Part shown: positions 27,272-35,800 of the stretch, in pieces
Layout of the letters: each line of letters begins with the position of its first letter
Numbering within the stretch: position 1 is the first letter of the stretch
Source of the DNA: Bacillota bacterium
Lineage (GTDB): Bacteria; Bacillota; Clostridia; Lachnospirales; Lachnospiraceae
NCBI GenBank assembly: GCA_023435645.1
Contig: JAEYRK010000079.1
Span: 21,167 to 85,166, forward strand
DNA: 64,000 nt
Reading direction: 5' to 3'
Program-made: the position numbers and the translations under genes
The notes under the pieces: model-generated
Databases searched by the model: none
What the model was told of the DNA's origin: nothing
Seen by the model: only the letters and a program-made list of their open reading frames with translations

Positions 27272-28489
27272 ATGGAACAGAAGCTTGTGATAACAAAACA
27301 GGAGGATAAGATCATATCGGCATTTTTTGAAGGCCGTGATATGGTGCAGGTGTCAGTCAATGCCGCTCAGGAGGAAGGAATCCTAGGGAATATCTATCTT
27401 GGTAAGGTGAAGAATATCGTCAAGAATATAAATGCCGCCTTCGTTGAAATTGCTGACGGCAGGATGTGTTATTATTCCATGTCCGAGAATCCCTGTCCGA
27501 TCATGGCGAATGCCAGTGTCGGACAATCCCCAAGGGGTAAGGAGGGAGCGATAAAGGCCGGAGATGAGCTGATTGTTCAGGTCATCAAGGAGGATATTAA
27601 GACCAAAGCTCCCGTAGTAAGCTCTAATATCAACCTAACCGGTAAATATATTGCCCTGACCTATGGAAAAACAACCTTAGGAGTATCATCAAAGATTGAG
27701 GATGAGAAGGAACGCCAAAGGCTGAAGGACATCCTAAAAAGACAGGAGAAAAAGGACTGTGGCTTTATCATCCGGACCAATGCAGCCTATACTTCTGAGG
27801 AGATAATCCTAAAGGAGCTAAGAGGGCTCAAGGCAATCTATGAGCATATCCGAACCTATGGTGTCCATCAGAGCCGGTTTTCCCTCCTGTATAGTACCCC
27901 ACCAAATTATATTTGTGATATCCGGGACGGTTATGCGGACAATGTAGATCAATTTATCACGGATGATCCTGAGCTCTATGGACACATCAAGGAATATCTG
28001 GAGAACTACCAGTCAGAGGATATCGGGAAGCTAAAGCTGTATGAGGATAAGACCTTAAGTCTATCCAACCTATATGGAATCAATGAGAAGCTAAAGGATG
28101 CCTTAAAGCCACTGGTTTGGTTAAAATCCGGAGGAAGCCTCATTATCCAACCAACAGAAGCTCTTACGGTTATTGATGTAAATACCGGTAAGGCAGTGAC
28201 TGGCAAGAAGAAGGTTCAGGAGACCTTCCTGAAGGTGAACAGAGAAGCCGCTAAGGAGATAGCGAAGCAGATCCGCCTCAGAAACCTAAGCGGTATTATT
28301 ATCATTGATTTTATCGATATGGAGCTAAAGAAGAATAAGGAGCTTCTGATGGAGGAGCTGGAGAGTTATTTTAAGCTGGATCCGGTGAAGACAACCTTAG
28401 TGGATATGACAGCACTGGGATTGGTGGAGGTTACGAGAAAGAAGGTCCGAAAACCCTTGTATGAACAGATCAGGGAATTTGGTGTATAA
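27272..28489 (+). CDS. rng: ribonuclease E/G family endoribonuclease
   Basis: 405 residues, the short RNase G form without the long C-terminal scaffold of RNase E. The N-terminal S1 domain (GNIYLGKVKNIVKNINAAFVEI) is interrupted by the family's insert. The catalytic DNase I-like part has the metal-binding TVIDVNTGKAVTGKK and IIIDFIDM. It cuts single-stranded AU-rich RNA during rRNA and mRNA processing. Its place before rplU in clostridia is conserved, but here ybaK, a DUF1576 gene and a lipoprotein gene lie between. Confidence 0.94.
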   Translation: MEQKLVITKQEDKIISAFFEGRDMVQVSVNAAQEEGILGNIYLGKVKNIVKNINAAFVEIADGRMCYYSMSENPCPIMANASVGQSPRGKEGAIKAGDELIVQVIKEDIKTKAPVVSSNINLTGKYIALTYGKTTLGVSSKIEDEKERQRLKDILKRQEKKDCGFIIRTNAAYTSEEIILKELRGLKAIYEHIRTYGVHQSRFSLLYSTPPNYICDIRDGYADNVDQFITDDPELYGHIKEYLENYQSEDIGKLKLYEDKTLSLSNLYGINEKLKDALKPLVWLKSGGSLIIQPTEALTVIDVNTGKAVTGKKKVQETFLKVNREAAKEIAKQIRLRNLSGIIIIDFIDMELKKNKELLMEELESYFKLDPVKTTLVDMTALGLVEVTRKKVRKPLYEQIREFGV

Positions 28490-28549
28490 GTCTGAAAGTC
28501 TATCCATACCATGGGCTTGCATGGCCTCAAGAAGGGATACAAATAGCGA

Positions 28550-29020
28550 ATGAATAAAACAAATGTGATGCGCTTATTAGAACAGGCCGGAATTTCATAC
28601 CGTGCGATGGAATATGAGGTGGATGAGAACAATCTCAGTGGTGAGCATGTTGCAGAGCTAATCGCTATGCCTCCGGAACAGGTGTTCAAAACACTGGTAG
28701 CGAAAGGGGAGAAGAAGGGAATCGTGGTATTCTGTATCCCGGTCAATCTGGAGCTGAACCTGAAGAAGGCAGCTGCAGCCATCGGTGATAAGAAGCTTGA
28801 GCTGCTTCCTGTGAAGGAGCTTTTGAGCACCACAGGCTATATCCGAGGCGGTTGCTCCCCAATCGGCATGAAGAAGAAATTCCCAACCTTTATGGATGAG
28901 ACGGCTATTCTATATGATGAAATAACGGTCAGTGCCGGGGTAAGGGGCTGCCAGCTCTGTATCCCAAGAGCTTCCTTGATTGCATTGATTGGAGCAGAGC
29001 TTTATGACATAGCAGAATAA
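28550..29020 (+). CDS. ybaK: YbaK/EbsC-type Cys-tRNA(Pro) deacylase
   Basis: 156 residues of the trans-editing aminoacyl-tRNA deacylase fold related to the ProRS INS domain. It hydrolyses mischarged Cys-tRNA(Pro). Recognisable parts are MPPEQVFKTLVAKGEKKG, the central VNLELNLKKAAAAIG with the functional Lys region, and the C-terminal GYIRGGCSPIGMKKKFPTF. It is cytoplasmic and follows rng by 60 bases. Confidence 0.92.
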   Translation: MNKTNVMRLLEQAGISYRAMEYEVDENNLSGEHVAELIAMPPEQVFKTLVAKGEKKGIVVFCIPVNLELNLKKAAAAIGDKKLELLPVKELLSTTGYIRGGCSPIGMKKKFPTFMDETAILYDEITVSAGVRGCQLCIPRASLIALIGAELYDIAE

Positions 29021-29185
29021 AGGGTATTTATAGTGCGCCGAAGATGAACAGAGAAGGGAAACGAATGGGAAAATGAGGATATCAATGATAATAATATGAT
29101 AAGATATTATAGAATAGAACCAGAAAAATATTAGTAGATAATATGAATAATACTAGATCAATAATAGAAAATTATCAAGAATGGT

Positions 29186-29275
29186 ATCATAGAAAGATTC
29201 ATAGAAAGATTCATTGAAAGATATCATAGAAAGATATCATAGAAAGTTATCATAGAAAGATATCATAGAAATATA
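29186..29275. repeat. 12-13 bp ATCATAGAAAGAT tandem repeat
   Basis: About seven units of ATCATAGAAAGAT or close variants (TCATAGAAAGAT, TCATTGAAAGAT, ATCATAGAAAGTT) run head to tail, with looser AATAGAA variants extending both ways (29100-29320). The units keep no common reading frame. The repeat fills the 29021-29341 gap and abuts the promoter of the next gene. Confidence 0.85.
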
Positions 29276-29332
29276 AAATAGAAATTATTATAGAAAAAGT
29301 GTAGAAAACAATAGAAAAGTATTTATTGATAA

Positions 29333-29341
29333 TGTTATAAT
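29333..29341 (+). promoter_or_regulatory. extended -10 element abutting the DUF1576 gene
   Basis: TGTTATAAT ends one base before the first in-frame ATG of the following gene. If it is used, transcription would begin near 29348, so that ATG could not be the start codon. Confidence 0.45.
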
Positions 29342-30682
29342 ATGATATGGCATGTATCTCAATCATTTACACAAGATTCAATACAATCTAATACAGGAGG
29401 GATCACTATACATAATCAAGCGCAGAATAAGCAGTTGAAGCCTGATGTATCTAACAAAGCAAAAAATATTTTTCTCACAATTTATGCATTTTACCTAGTT
29501 CTTTTTGGTTTTCTCATGGATAAGCCGAGTACGATCGTAAAGGGACTACATTCCATTGTCGTTAGTCCGGACATTCTGATTACGGATTATATTGTTGTAG
29601 GAGGTATGGGAGCATGCTTCGTCAATGCAGGTCTTCTGACACTGGCATCCATCCTACTTCTTTCTCTATTGCGAATCGATGTGGACGGACGATCCATCGT
29701 AGCAATCTTTCTCATGTCTGGGTTTGCTCTATTTGGCAAGAATATCATTAATATATGGATTATTATTTTTGGGGTATATTTATATTCGAAGCTTAAGAAG
29801 GAACGTTTTTCCGATCATGTGATTACGGCACTTCTGGGAACCAGCATGGCTCCTGCCGTTACAGAGCTTCTGTTTCATATCGAAAAGCCCTTTTATCTGA
29901 GACTGATCTTGGCATTACTGATTGGGAGCCTGATAGGCTTTATCATGCCTCCGATATCTTCTCATGTATTTCCATTCCACCAGGGATTTAATTTATATAA
30001 TGTCGGCTTTGCTGCTGGGATCATTGGCACGGTAGCGGTATCCATATTCATATCCTACGGGTTCGAAACCAGGAGTCACTTGCTCTGGAGTACCGGGAAT
30101 AATATGGTCTTAAGCTGTTTTTTGTCCATTCTGTTTCTTGGCTTTATACTGACAGGCTATCTGATGAATGGCAGATCCATCCGAGGGGTTGGTACGATCC
30201 TTAAGAGGGATGGCTGTCTGTCCAGTGATTTTGTCCGTACCGAAGGATTTGGCGCCAGCCTGATCAACATGGGTCTGAACGGTTTTATCGGTATGATCTA
30301 TGTTCTTGCAGTAGGAGGAGCACTAAACGGTCCCACGATCGGCGGTATTTTGACCATTGTAGGCTTCGGAGCCTATGGAAAGCATGCAAGAAATATATTG
30401 CCCGTCATCCTTGGTGTTTTCATTGGAGTTTTAACGAAGATATGGGATATTAACGATCCAAGACTATTGTTAGCGGCTCTGTTTGGAACAGCCCTCGCTC
30501 CGATATCAGGAGTATTTGGATGGAAGCTCGGCATCCTCGCCGGCTTTATCAATTCCTCTGTGGTGCTAAGCGTCGGAGTTCTGCACGGGGGAATGAATCT
30601 TTATAATACCGGCTTTTCCTCCGGCATTGTAGCGGCAATCATGGTTCCTGTCATCCGATCTCTGAAAAAGAGCAAGGAATAA
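29342..30682 (+). CDS. DUF1576 family polytopic membrane protein
   Basis: 446 residues with about ten to twelve hydrophobic helices and two similar halves, each containing HxGxNLYNxGF (FHQGFNLYNVGFAAG and LHGGMNLYNTGFSSG), which suggests an internal duplication. I recognise the family only as DUF1576; the fold suggests a transporter. The start is uncertain. ATG 29342 has no Shine-Dalgarno and abuts a -10 element. A perfect AGGAGG at 29395-29400 is followed seven bases later by in-frame ATA (29408), with no ATG, GTG or TTG until TTG 29435. Coordinates give the longest open frame. Confidence 0.8.
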   Translation: MIWHVSQSFTQDSIQSNTGGITIHNQAQNKQLKPDVSNKAKNIFLTIYAFYLVLFGFLMDKPSTIVKGLHSIVVSPDILITDYIVVGGMGACFVNAGLLTLASILLLSLLRIDVDGRSIVAIFLMSGFALFGKNIINIWIIIFGVYLYSKLKKERFSDHVITALLGTSMAPAVTELLFHIEKPFYLRLILALLIGSLIGFIMPPISSHVFPFHQGFNLYNVGFAAGIIGTVAVSIFISYGFETRSHLLWSTGNNMVLSCFLSILFLGFILTGYLMNGRSIRGVGTILKRDGCLSSDFVRTEGFGASLINMGLNGFIGMIYVLAVGGALNGPTIGGILTIVGFGAYGKHARNILPVILGVFIGVLTKIWDINDPRLLLAALFGTALAPISGVFGWKLGILAGFINSSVVLSVGVLHGGMNLYNTGFSSGIVAAIMVPVIRSLKKSKE

Positions 30683-30718
30683 ACAGTCTATGTAAATAAG
30701 GGTGAACTCATCCTCCAG

Positions 30719-30883
30719 CCGATTCGTCTTATATCGTGCAGCTGCTTTCGAAACACCATATTTTTCAGCATATTTAATTAAAGCAAGTCGAAACCTCATA
30801 TCTTGTATTATACTTGCCATACGGAAAGGCTCTCTTAATACAGGTATTGTAACCCTACAAGTAGAAAATAGTATTTCGTTCAA
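30719..30883 (-). pseudogene. remnant of a transposase helix-turn-helix
   Basis: On the minus strand the frame reads MRFRLALIKYAEKYGVSKAA then ARYKTNR, the N-terminal helix-turn-helix of the same transposase type found at 42009-42976 (there DKYGVSKAAVKYKTNRQ). The similarity stops abruptly after TNR at 30719, where the frame runs into unrelated sequence overlapping the DUF1576 end. No catalytic domain is left. Confidence 0.65.
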
Positions 30884-31014
30884 GGATATTGCTATTTACT
30901 ACCATTTTATAGTATAATACATATAATGTAATTAATGGACGAAAAGGAAGATAAGGGATCAGGGAAGTCTTGTGAAATTAAGAAATATCGTACTTATGGG
31001 CTTTAAACTATATT

Positions 31015-31042
31015 TTGACAAATAATAAGATATAAGTATACC
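31015..31042 (+). promoter_or_regulatory. candidate promoter of the solute-binding lipoprotein
   Basis: TTGACA, 16 bases, TATACC. A second possible pair, TTGTAT / TAAAAT, lies nearer the gene at about 31057-31081. The surrounding 30884-31108 gap is otherwise AT-rich and featureless. Confidence 0.5.
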
Positions 31043-31108
31043 TTAAACAGGATACATTGTATGCTATTATCTGTTAAAATATAGTTATTAAAATAAGGGA
31101 GGTATTTT

Positions 31109-32539
31109 ATGAGAAAACATGCAAAAAAAGTATTGGGGCTTATTTTGGCTGTTGGCATGATCCTTTCAATGCTAACTGCGTGCGGTAAAAAAGCAGAAGA
31201 GACAAATACTGAACCGACTGCTGCACCGACACAGGCTCCGGAGAAGGAAGCAGAGGCTACAGCAACTCCTTCCCCTACACCTACAGAGGTACCGAGGGAT
31301 TTAGGCGGTATCACAGTAACAATTGGTGACTGGTGGACGACCGATCCAAATGCTCCGCCAAAGGACACGAGGGAAGAGGATACCCTGGCCTATAGGCAGG
31401 AATTCCAGGATAAGTATAATTTTACAATTACCCGCGCCAACCTTGGATCCTGGATGGAATATCAGGAAATCGTGGTTTCCTCCATTATGGCAGGTGACCC
31501 TGCTGCAGATGTATTCGTTATGGACCAGAAGTTCATTGCGGCACCTTTATCCCAAGGACTCCTTTATCCGTTGAATACGCTGGAAAGTTTTGATTTCTCA
31601 CAAGCTAAGTGGAATCCCCAGGTGAAGGAGTTAATGACCTTCGGTGAGAATATTTATGGTATGGCAACAGGCAGAATGGAGCCAAGACTAGGAGTATTCT
31701 GGAACAAGAGATTATTTGAAGAAGCAGGCATTAACCCGGATCTGCCCTATGATTTACAGGCTAAGGGTGAATGGACCTGGCAGGCACTGGAGGATCTGGC
31801 GAGGCAGCTGACCCGTGATACCAATGGTGATGGTGTGATGGATGTATACGGTATCTCCAGCTTCTCGATCGACTTCTTCAGAGGTTGTGTATTCTCCAAT
31901 GATGCTAAGTTTATTGGCTCTGATGAGAACGGTAAATTCTACAATGCTACTTCTGAGCCGAATTTCCTTGAAGCTCTGGAATGGGGTAGAAGCTTATATG
32001 ACAAGGGATATCATTACCCGGTACCTACTCCGGAGGAGGCTAGTTGGGACTATTTTATTGCTACCTTTAAAGAAGGTAAAGTTGCTATGCAGTGTGGTGA
32101 GCAATACAAGGTGAATACCTGGAAGGACATGGAGGATGATTGGGGCTTTGTTATCTTCCCGAAGGGACCTAAGGGCGAGATGATGACCGTATTCACAGAA
32201 AATGTAGTAGTTATGCCGGCTAACCTGGAAAAGGAAACGGCAGAGAATATTGCATTTGCATATAACCTGTACACCAATGTAACTCCTGGATATGAGGATG
32301 AGGACTGGAAGACACCGTTCTATTCCGTATTCAGAGATACCAGAGCAGTTGACGAAACCTTACCTCTGTTCTATGAGCCGCAGCATGGCACCATTTCTCT
32401 TGCTAATTTAGTATCAGGTGTTGAACTGGGTGATATTACGTTTGAGCTTGATGCCGGTGCTGCTACCCCGATCGAATTGATCGAAAAGGTAGCTGGATTA
32501 TGGCAGCCATTTATTGATTCTGCAAACGGAGTTCAATAA
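31109..32539 (+). CDS. extracellular solute-binding lipoprotein (carbohydrate ABC type)
   Basis: 476 residues. A lipoprotein signal peptide ends in a lipobox LTAC with Cys at about residue 26, followed by a Thr/Pro/Glu-rich linker (TEPTAAPTQAPEKEAEATAT) and then a family 1 solute-binding fold (ADVFVMDQKFIAAPLSQG, GIYGM-like central blocks, TRDTNGDGVMDVYGI). Such proteins deliver oligosaccharides to an ABC importer. No permease or ATPase genes are adjacent, so it is an orphan that must share a transporter encoded elsewhere. It has its own promoter and terminator. Confidence 0.92.
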   Translation: MRKHAKKVLGLILAVGMILSMLTACGKKAEETNTEPTAAPTQAPEKEAEATATPSPTPTEVPRDLGGITVTIGDWWTTDPNAPPKDTREEDTLAYRQEFQDKYNFTITRANLGSWMEYQEIVVSSIMAGDPAADVFVMDQKFIAAPLSQGLLYPLNTLESFDFSQAKWNPQVKELMTFGENIYGMATGRMEPRLGVFWNKRLFEEAGINPDLPYDLQAKGEWTWQALEDLARQLTRDTNGDGVMDVYGISSFSIDFFRGCVFSNDAKFIGSDENGKFYNATSEPNFLEALEWGRSLYDKGYHYPVPTPEEASWDYFIATFKEGKVAMQCGEQYKVNTWKDMEDDWGFVIFPKGPKGEMMTVFTENVVVMPANLEKETAENIAFAYNLYTNVTPGYEDEDWKTPFYSVFRDTRAVDETLPLFYEPQHGTISLANLVSGVELGDITFELDAGAATPIELIEKVAGLWQPFIDSANGVQ

Positions 32540-32594
32540 CCGGTAATAACAGAAAGAATCGTTTGTAGCAATACATAAGGGATAGTGAATATTG

Positions 32595-32664
32595 ACAGAG
32601 TATTCTTATTACATATCTTCAAATTATGGGGGTAGGATATGGATGAGAATACTCTGTTTTTTTT
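32595..32664 (+). terminator. terminator of the solute-binding protein gene
   Basis: ACAGAGTATTCT pairs perfectly with AGAATACTCTGT over a long loop, then eight T. The loop includes a CATATC / GATATG sub-stem. Confidence 0.9.
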
Positions 32665-32695
32665 GAATTTTGCTGGCTTTATAGATAAAAATTCA

Positions 32696-32724
32696 TTGAC
32701 AAACCATACTCCTTATGCTAGTAT
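32696..32724 (+). promoter_or_regulatory. promoter of rplU-prp-rpmA
   Basis: TTGACA, 17 bases, TAGTAT; a transcript starting near 32731 would carry the leader below. Confidence 0.8.
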
Positions 32725-32730
32725 GATTTA

Positions 32731-32808
32731 GTGTGCCGCACAATGAGGTTTAAGCTCCGTAGAATACGGACACCATAATTGGCGAGTAATGATAATAGGA
32801 GGTGCCAT
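32731..32808 (+). ncRNA. ribosomal protein L21 leader (autoregulatory mRNA structure)
   Basis: The 5' UTR between the promoter and rplU has the pattern of the Firmicutes L21 leader: GTGCCGC, GAGGTTTAAGCTCCG, a small CCGTAGAATACGG hairpin, then CACCA and TTGGCGAGTAATGAT before the AGGAGG. These leaders are thought to bind L21 (or L27) to control the operon. I assign it by position and sequence pattern; a covariance-model search would settle it. Confidence 0.65.
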
Positions 32809-33117
32809 ATGTACGCAATTATTGCAACTGGTGGAAAACAGTACAAGGTAGCGGAAGGCGATATCATTAAAGTAGAGAAGCTTGGTTTAGAAGCAGGAGC
32901 ATCCTACACTTTTGACCAGGTACTTGCAGTTAACAACGGCGAGCTTGTAGTAGGTAATCCTACCGTAGCGAACGCTAAGGTTACGGCTACTGTTGTAGAA
33001 GAAGGCAAGAACAGAAAAGTGATTGTCTACAGATACAAGAGAAAGTCCGGATATCACAAGAAGAACGGCCATAGACAAGCATATACCAAGGTAAAGATTG
33101 ACAAGATTAATGCATAG
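32809..33117 (+). CDS. rplU: 50S ribosomal protein L21
   Basis: 102 residues, MYAIIATGGKQYKVAEGDII at the start and YKRKSGYHKKNGHRQAYT near the end, both L21 signatures. ATG 32809 lies behind AGGAGGTGCCAT; an upstream in-frame codon at 32779 is in the leader. First gene of the rplU-prp-rpmA operon. Confidence 0.98.
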   Translation: MYAIIATGGKQYKVAEGDIIKVEKLGLEAGASYTFDQVLAVNNGELVVGNPTVANAKVTATVVEEGKNRKVIVYRYKRKSGYHKKNGHRQAYTKVKIDKINA

Positions 33118-33127
33118 GTAATGGTAT

Positions 33128-33457
33128 ATGATTAATATCGCCATTTATAAAAATGCAGAAAACTTGATTACAGGCTTTCAGGTCTCAGGACATTCCGGTT
33201 ATGCAGAAGCCGGCAGTGATATTGTGTGTTCCGCTGTATCAGCCCTAGTAATCAATACCATAAATTCTATAGAGCATTTTACCTCCGATCAGTTCCGCTT
33301 GGATCAGGATCAGGAAACAGGTTATATAGAATTCCATGTGGTTTCACCAATCAGTAAACACGGAAGCCTGCTACTGAATTCTCTGGCCTTAGGGCTTCAG
33401 GGAATCAGCGATAGCTATAGGAAATACGTGAAGCTAACCCAGGTAAAATCACAGTAA
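33128..33457 (+). CDS. prp: ribosomal-processing cysteine protease Prp
   Basis: 109 residues (YsxB family). Removes the N-terminal extension of L27 before assembly. The catalytic pair is visible: His in GFQVSGHSGYAEAG and Cys in SDIVCSAVSAL. It sits between L21 and L27 as in other Firmicutes, and its substrate next door carries the expected cleavage sequence. Confidence 0.96.
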   Translation: MINIAIYKNAENLITGFQVSGHSGYAEAGSDIVCSAVSALVINTINSIEHFTSDQFRLDQDQETGYIEFHVVSPISKHGSLLLNSLALGLQGISDSYRKYVKLTQVKSQ

Positions 33458-33486
33458 CGTAAACATTGAATTTAGGAGGTGTAACT

Positions 33487-33774
33487 ATGTTAAGAATGAA
33501 CCTTCAATTTTTCGCTCATAAGAAGGGTGTTGGTTCTACCAAGAACGGTAGAGATTCCGAATCCAAGAGACTGGGTGCGAAAAGAGCAGACGGACAGTTC
33601 GTTCTTGCCGGTAATATCCTTTACAGGCAGCGCGGTACTAAGATCCATCCCGGAGTTAACGTTGGACGCGGCGGCGATGATACATTATTTGCTTTGGTTG
33701 ACGGTGTTGTCAGATTCGAAAGAAAGGGCAGGGATAAGAAACAGGCAAGTGTTTACCCTGTAGAAAGCAAATAA
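33487..33774 (+). CDS. rpmA: 50S ribosomal protein L27 (with cleavable N-terminus)
   Basis: 95 residues starting MLRMNLQFFAHKKGVGSTKN. The LQFFA extension before HKKG is the Prp-cleaved form; mature L27 would begin at His/Lys after FFA. GRDSESKRLGAKRADGQ is the core signature. TAGGAGGTGTAACT precedes the start. Confidence 0.98.
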   Translation: MLRMNLQFFAHKKGVGSTKNGRDSESKRLGAKRADGQFVLAGNILYRQRGTKIHPGVNVGRGGDDTLFALVDGVVRFERKGRDKKQASVYPVESK

Positions 33775-33826
33775 TTATTTTCTGCAAAAGCATTGCAGGT
33801 AATTACTCAACCCGATTTCGGTAATG

Positions 33827-33859
33827 ACCCCAAATTCTGAAAGGATTTGGGGTTCTTTT
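33827..33859 (+). terminator. terminator of rplU-prp-rpmA
   Basis: ACCCCAAATTC and GATTTGGGGT form the stem, followed by TCTTTTA. In the rest of the gap to obg (33860-34107) a TTGACA at 33973 has no clear -10, and a small ACCCGCTTCGGGT hairpin sits just before the obg ribosome-binding site. Confidence 0.85.
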
Positions 33860-34107
33860 ATGTGTGGCTTCTGGCAGATACCTTTCGTATGCAAACAGGT
33901 GATCTGAATTACTTTCGGTTGAATTTACCACGATTTGTGATTATAATAAATGAGATAGAGTATAACTTTAATTGACAACAATGGAAATAATCCGAAGAAT
34001 TATATGCATAATAGAAATAATAGATAATGATCCTAATCAGACGGATCCGGCTCACTGCCTGACCGTAGATTGTTTTGATACCCGCTTCGGGTAAATGGAG
34101 GTATGAA

Positions 34108-35394
34108 ATGTTTGCAGACAGAGCAGAGATCTATATCAGGTCCGGTAAGGGCGGTGATGGACATGTATCCTTTCGAAAGGAGCTGTTTGTTCCTGCCGGT
34201 GGACCCGATGGAGGAGACGGTGGCAAGGGAGGCGACCTGATTTTTGAAGTAGATGAAGGGATGAATACCCTGTCAGATTATAGATATATCAGAAAATACG
34301 CAGCCCAAGATGGGGAAAGCGGTGGGAAGAGAAACTGTACCGGCAAAAACGGTGAGGATCTGATCCTTAAGGTACCACCGGGTACCGTAATCAAAGAGAA
34401 GACCACCGGTAAAGTGGTGGCTGATATGTCCGAAACGAATAAAAGAGAGGTAATCCTGCGCGGTGGCAGGGGGGGCAAGGGAAACCAACATTATGCCACA
34501 GCAACAATGCAGGTCCCTAAATATGCACAGCCCGGTCAGAAGGCCATGGAGATGACAGTACTCTTAGAACTGAAGGTCATCGCCGATGTTGGTCTGGTTG
34601 GATTCCCCAATGTTGGGAAATCAACGTTTCTGGCAAGAGTGACCAATGCAAAGCCGAAGATTGGTAACTACCATTTCACGACCACCAGTCCGAATCTGGG
34701 TGTCGTTGATATGGAAGGCGGTAGTGGCTTTGTGATAGCAGATATTCCCGGTCTGATTGAGGGTGCCTCCGAGGGTCTGGGACTAGGTCATGAATTCCTG
34801 CGACATATTGAACGCACGAAGGTTATCATCCATCTGGTGGATGCAGCCTCCACAGAGGGCAGGGATCCCATTGAGGATATTCAGCTGATCAATTCCGAGT
34901 TGGTGTCCTATAATGCAGAGCTGGCAAGCCGGCCGCAGGTAATCGCTGCAAATAAGATCGATGTCTTCTATGGAGAAGAGGGAGAGGCAGTGATCCGTAA
35001 AATCAAGGAAGCCTTTGAACCGCAAGGGATTATTGTTTTTCCGATCTCTGCAGTCAGCGGTAAGGGAGTGAAGGAGCTATTGTATCATGTGAAGGAAATG
35101 CTGGATCAGGTGGATCATGCTCCTGTCGTATTTGAGAAGGAATTCTTCCCTGAGGATCTAGCGGAATCGAAAGAGCCCTATGAGGTTTGGAAGGAAGAGG
35201 AGCATCTGTATGTGGTGGAGGGTCCCAGAATCGAAAGAATGCTGGGTTATACCAATCTGGACTCCGAAAAAGGATTTACCTTCTTTCAGCGCTTCCTACG
35301 GGAGAATGGAATTCTGGAGGAGCTTGAGGCTCTTGGAATTGAAGAAGGCGATACAGTCCGAATGTATGGACTGGAGTTTGACTATTATAAGTAA
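34108..35394 (+). CDS. obgE: GTPase Obg (CgtA)
   Basis: 428 residues: the glycine-rich Obg domain (GKGGDGHVSFRKELFVPAGG, GGRGGKGNQHYATATMQ) at 1-160, the G domain with GFPNVGKST, DIPGLIEGASEG and NKID at about 160-330, and the C-terminal OCT domain. It is a ribosome-associated GTPase acting in 50S maturation and the stringent response. ATG 34108 follows GGAGGTATGAA. It heads a run of assembly-related genes. Confidence 0.97.
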   Translation: MFADRAEIYIRSGKGGDGHVSFRKELFVPAGGPDGGDGGKGGDLIFEVDEGMNTLSDYRYIRKYAAQDGESGGKRNCTGKNGEDLILKVPPGTVIKEKTTGKVVADMSETNKREVILRGGRGGKGNQHYATATMQVPKYAQPGQKAMEMTVLLELKVIADVGLVGFPNVGKSTFLARVTNAKPKIGNYHFTTTSPNLGVVDMEGGSGFVIADIPGLIEGASEGLGLGHEFLRHIERTKVIIHLVDAASTEGRDPIEDIQLINSELVSYNAELASRPQVIAANKIDVFYGEEGEAVIRKIKEAFEPQGIIVFPISAVSGKGVKELLYHVKEMLDQVDHAPVVFEKEFFPEDLAESKEPYEVWKEEEHLYVVEGPRIERMLGYTNLDSEKGFTFFQRFLRENGILEELEALGIEEGDTVRMYGLEFDYYK

Positions 35395-35436
35395 GGTTCG
35401 CACCTAATGGTACCATTAATATGAAAGGAGCAGATT

Positions 35437-35751
35437 ATGACGACGAAACAGCGTGCCTATTTGAAGGGACTGGCCATGACGATGGATCCAATCTATCAAA
35501 TCGGAAAATCATCCCTGACACCGGAAATCACGGAAGGGGTTTCAGAAGCCTTGGAAGCCAGAGAGCTGATAAAAATCAATGTGTTGAAGAACTGTACAGA
35601 GGATATTAATGTACTGGCACATACCCTGGCAGAGCGTACCCATTCCGAGCTGGTACAGATTATCGGTAAGAAGATTGTATTATATAGAGAATCGAAGGAA
35701 AAGAAAAAAATAGTCCTTCCAGTTGAGAAAAAGCAAAAAAGCAAGGCTTGA
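35437..35751 (+). CDS. yhbY: RNA-binding protein YhbY (CRM domain)
   Basis: 104 residues with the CRM fold: LKGLAMTMDPIYQIGKSSLT contains the GxxG-like loop, and LIKINVLKNC and the basic tail KKKIVLPVEKKQ are typical. It associates with pre-50S particles. It follows obg by 42 bases. Confidence 0.93.
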   Translation: MTTKQRAYLKGLAMTMDPIYQIGKSSLTPEITEGVSEALEARELIKINVLKNCTEDINVLAHTLAERTHSELVQIIGKKIVLYRESKEKKKIVLPVEKKQKSKA

Positions 35752-35800
35752 TTGAATCATGGCGCCTGACTTACAAAGGATGAGAAAGGTAGGATATGAT

